A DNA stretch of 7,898 bases, from assembly GCA_028288315.1 (NCBI GenBank), contig JAQBNY010000201.1, positions 1 to 7,898 on the forward strand, in the 5' to 3' direction. Positions 6,929 through 7,898 of the stretch are shown here, piece after piece (the stretch's first letter is position 1; each line of letters begins with the position of its first letter). The stretch comes from Mucilaginibacter sp. (GTDB taxonomy: Bacteria > Bacteroidota > Bacteroidia > Sphingobacteriales > Sphingobacteriaceae). Position numbers and translations under genes: made by a program. The notes under the pieces were generated by a model. It was not told the DNA's origin and did not search any database. It saw only the letters and a list, made by a program, of their open reading frames with translations.

Positions 6929-6958
6929 AAAAGCAGGGAAAAATCCCTGCTTTTTCTA
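6929..6958 (+). terminator. Rho-independent terminator of lon
   Basis: An 11-bp stem (6929-6939 with 6944-6954, core GCAGGGA/TCCCTGC) closes a four-A loop and runs into a T-rich tail from 6951. The A-rich flank pairs with the T tract, so it could in principle also work on the other strand, but no gene converges from the right. It separates lon from the LpxR-family gene. Confidence 0.85.
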
Positions 6959-6985
6959 TTTTAGCGTACCTTTTAAGAGCCCTAC

Positions 6986-7898
6986 ATGAAATTAAAATCT
7001 ATTTTATTAGCTGCATGCCTTTTTACAGGCCTTAACTCATTTGCACAAAACCGCGGTAACGAAGTTGGCTTTCAGTCTGATAATGATTCTTTCCTGGCGC
7101 AGGGATCTGACAGGTACTACACCAATGGCTTTTTTCTTTATTTCCGCCATGCGCTTGATGTAAAAGGCAATCAAAATTTAGTTAATAAGGTATTGGGATT
7201 TGAGATAGGACAAAAAATATACAATGCCCAATCAGGCTCTTTACCATCGGTAGACTATGTTGACAGGCCCGTTGCCGGTTATCTTTACCTTGGGTCATCA
7301 TTAAACCTGCTGTATAAAAACGAAAGCAACTTAAAGCTGAGTGCTAAAGTAGGCGTTGTGGGGCCTGCAGCTGGTGGCTATCCTATTCAAAGATTCATTC
7401 ATAATACATTTGGTTTTTATACCCTTAACAGCTGGCAATACCAGATCAGGAACGGTGCGGAACTTAACTTGAGTGCCGAGTACAACAAACTGTTAGGACG
7501 ATTTGATTGGGCAGATATTAGCTTAACGAGCTATGCCAACCTGGGTAATGGCTTTACCGGTGCCGGAGTTGGGCCAATGCTTCGGTTAGGTAATTTTAAC
7601 CAGCTGTTTCAGTCGGTAAGTACCCAAAGTACGGCCAGCAAAAACAGAAGTCAGGGTTTGCTGCATCAGCATGAATTATTTTTCTATTATAAACCGCAAA
7701 TTAATGTTGTAGCCTATGATGCTACCGTACAGGGAAGTTTATTTAAAGATCACCCCGAAGCCAGGACGCAGGAAGTAACCGGTGATATTAAACCTGTTGT
7801 ATTTAGTAACCAGTTAGGTGCAAGCTATGCAGGTGGTCGTTTTATATTTGACTTTTCGGCAATATTTGATACTAAAGATGTACGAGGGATGGTACATA
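6986..7898 (+). CDS. LpxR-family lipid A 3'-O-deacylase (DUF2219), 3' end cut by window
   Basis: Predicted outer-membrane beta-barrel enzyme. In the characterised family member, Salmonella LpxR, it removes the 3'-acyloxyacyl group from lipid A in the outer leaflet. The frame is open for 304 codons from ATG 6986 to the window edge. Residues 1-20 are a signal peptide (cleavage after SFA, before QN). Family motifs: SDNDSF (31-36, with Asn33 and Asp34 matching the catalytic Asn-Asp of LpxR), SDRYYTNG (41-48, Thr46), GQKIY (75-79), DRPVAGYLYLG (93-103) and VGPAAGGYPIQRFIH (125-139), where His139 fits the catalytic histidine. Later segments alternate in beta-strand fashion with aromatic residues. 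The usual Tyr of DRPYAG is Val96 here. An AAGAG stretch (6975-6979) lies 6 nt before the ATG. It has its own transcription unit behind the lon terminator. Family assignment is firm; activity on this organism's lipid A is inferred. Confidence 0.88.
   Translation, partial: MKLKSILLAACLFTGLNSFAQNRGNEVGFQSDNDSFLAQGSDRYYTNGFFLYFRHALDVKGNQNLVNKVLGFEIGQKIYNAQSGSLPSVDYVDRPVAGYLYLGSSLNLLYKNESNLKLSAKVGVVGPAAGGYPIQRFIHNTFGFYTLNSWQYQIRNGAELNLSAEYNKLLGRFDWADISLTSYANLGNGFTGAGVGPMLRLGNFNQLFQSVSTQSTASKNRSQGLLHQHELFFYYKPQINVVAYDATVQGSLFKDHPEARTQEVTGDIKPVVFSNQLGASYAGGRFIFDFSAIFDTKDVRGMVH

Noticed and set aside
6967..6974. TACCTTTT as a -7 element for the LpxR-family gene
   Set aside because: The last base differs from TAnnTTTG, no -33 element is seen, and a start there would remove the AAGAG ribosome-site-like stretch.
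1..7898. Mobile element, CRISPR, defence or biosynthetic system
   Set aside because: No transposase, integrase, regular repeat array, nuclease or synthase genes are present; the genes are conserved housekeeping and envelope functions with uniform composition.

Overview
The window looks like chromosomal DNA from a Bacteroidota bacterium, most likely of the Sphingobacteriaceae (Pedobacter/Mucilaginibacter type). The reasons are the protein sequences themselves, moderate-to-low GC with very AT-rich spacers, promoter-like TAnnTTTG boxes, mostly weak ribosome binding sites, and a small exported DUF4783-type protein directly upstream of nadC. The genus is an inference; no rRNA or other marker is present.

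Layout from left to right: (1) a minus-strand pair, a small exported DUF4783-like protein (789-1178) followed by nadC (741 down to the left edge, C-terminus cut off); nadC appears to start at TTG. (2) A short divergent spacer with a 9-bp direct repeat and candidate promoters in both directions. (3) A plus-strand pair, gpmI (cofactor-independent phosphoglycerate mutase, probably starting at GTG 1278) and an overlapping orphan lipoprotein gene (2788-3387). (4) A minus-strand gene for a secreted TPR protein (3338-3961), whose 3' end overlaps the lipoprotein gene by 50 bp tail to tail. (5) A 418-bp, very AT-rich divergent spacer with a good candidate lon promoter. (6) lon, the ATP-dependent protease (4380-6860), followed by two consecutive hairpins, the second a typical intrinsic terminator. 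(7) The first 304 codons of an LpxR-family outer-membrane lipid A 3'-O-deacylase gene, cut by the right edge.

The functions are NAD synthesis (nadC), glycolysis/gluconeogenesis (gpmI), protein quality control (lon) and cell envelope (lipoprotein, TPR protein, LpxR). They do not form one pathway. I see no mobile element, CRISPR array, tRNA, rRNA, toxin-antitoxin or defence module. The region reads as conserved housekeeping DNA. The points worth a second look are small: unusual start codons, gene overlaps, spacer repeats, the orphan exported proteins and the lipid A-modifying enzyme. I did not find a convincing undescribed system.
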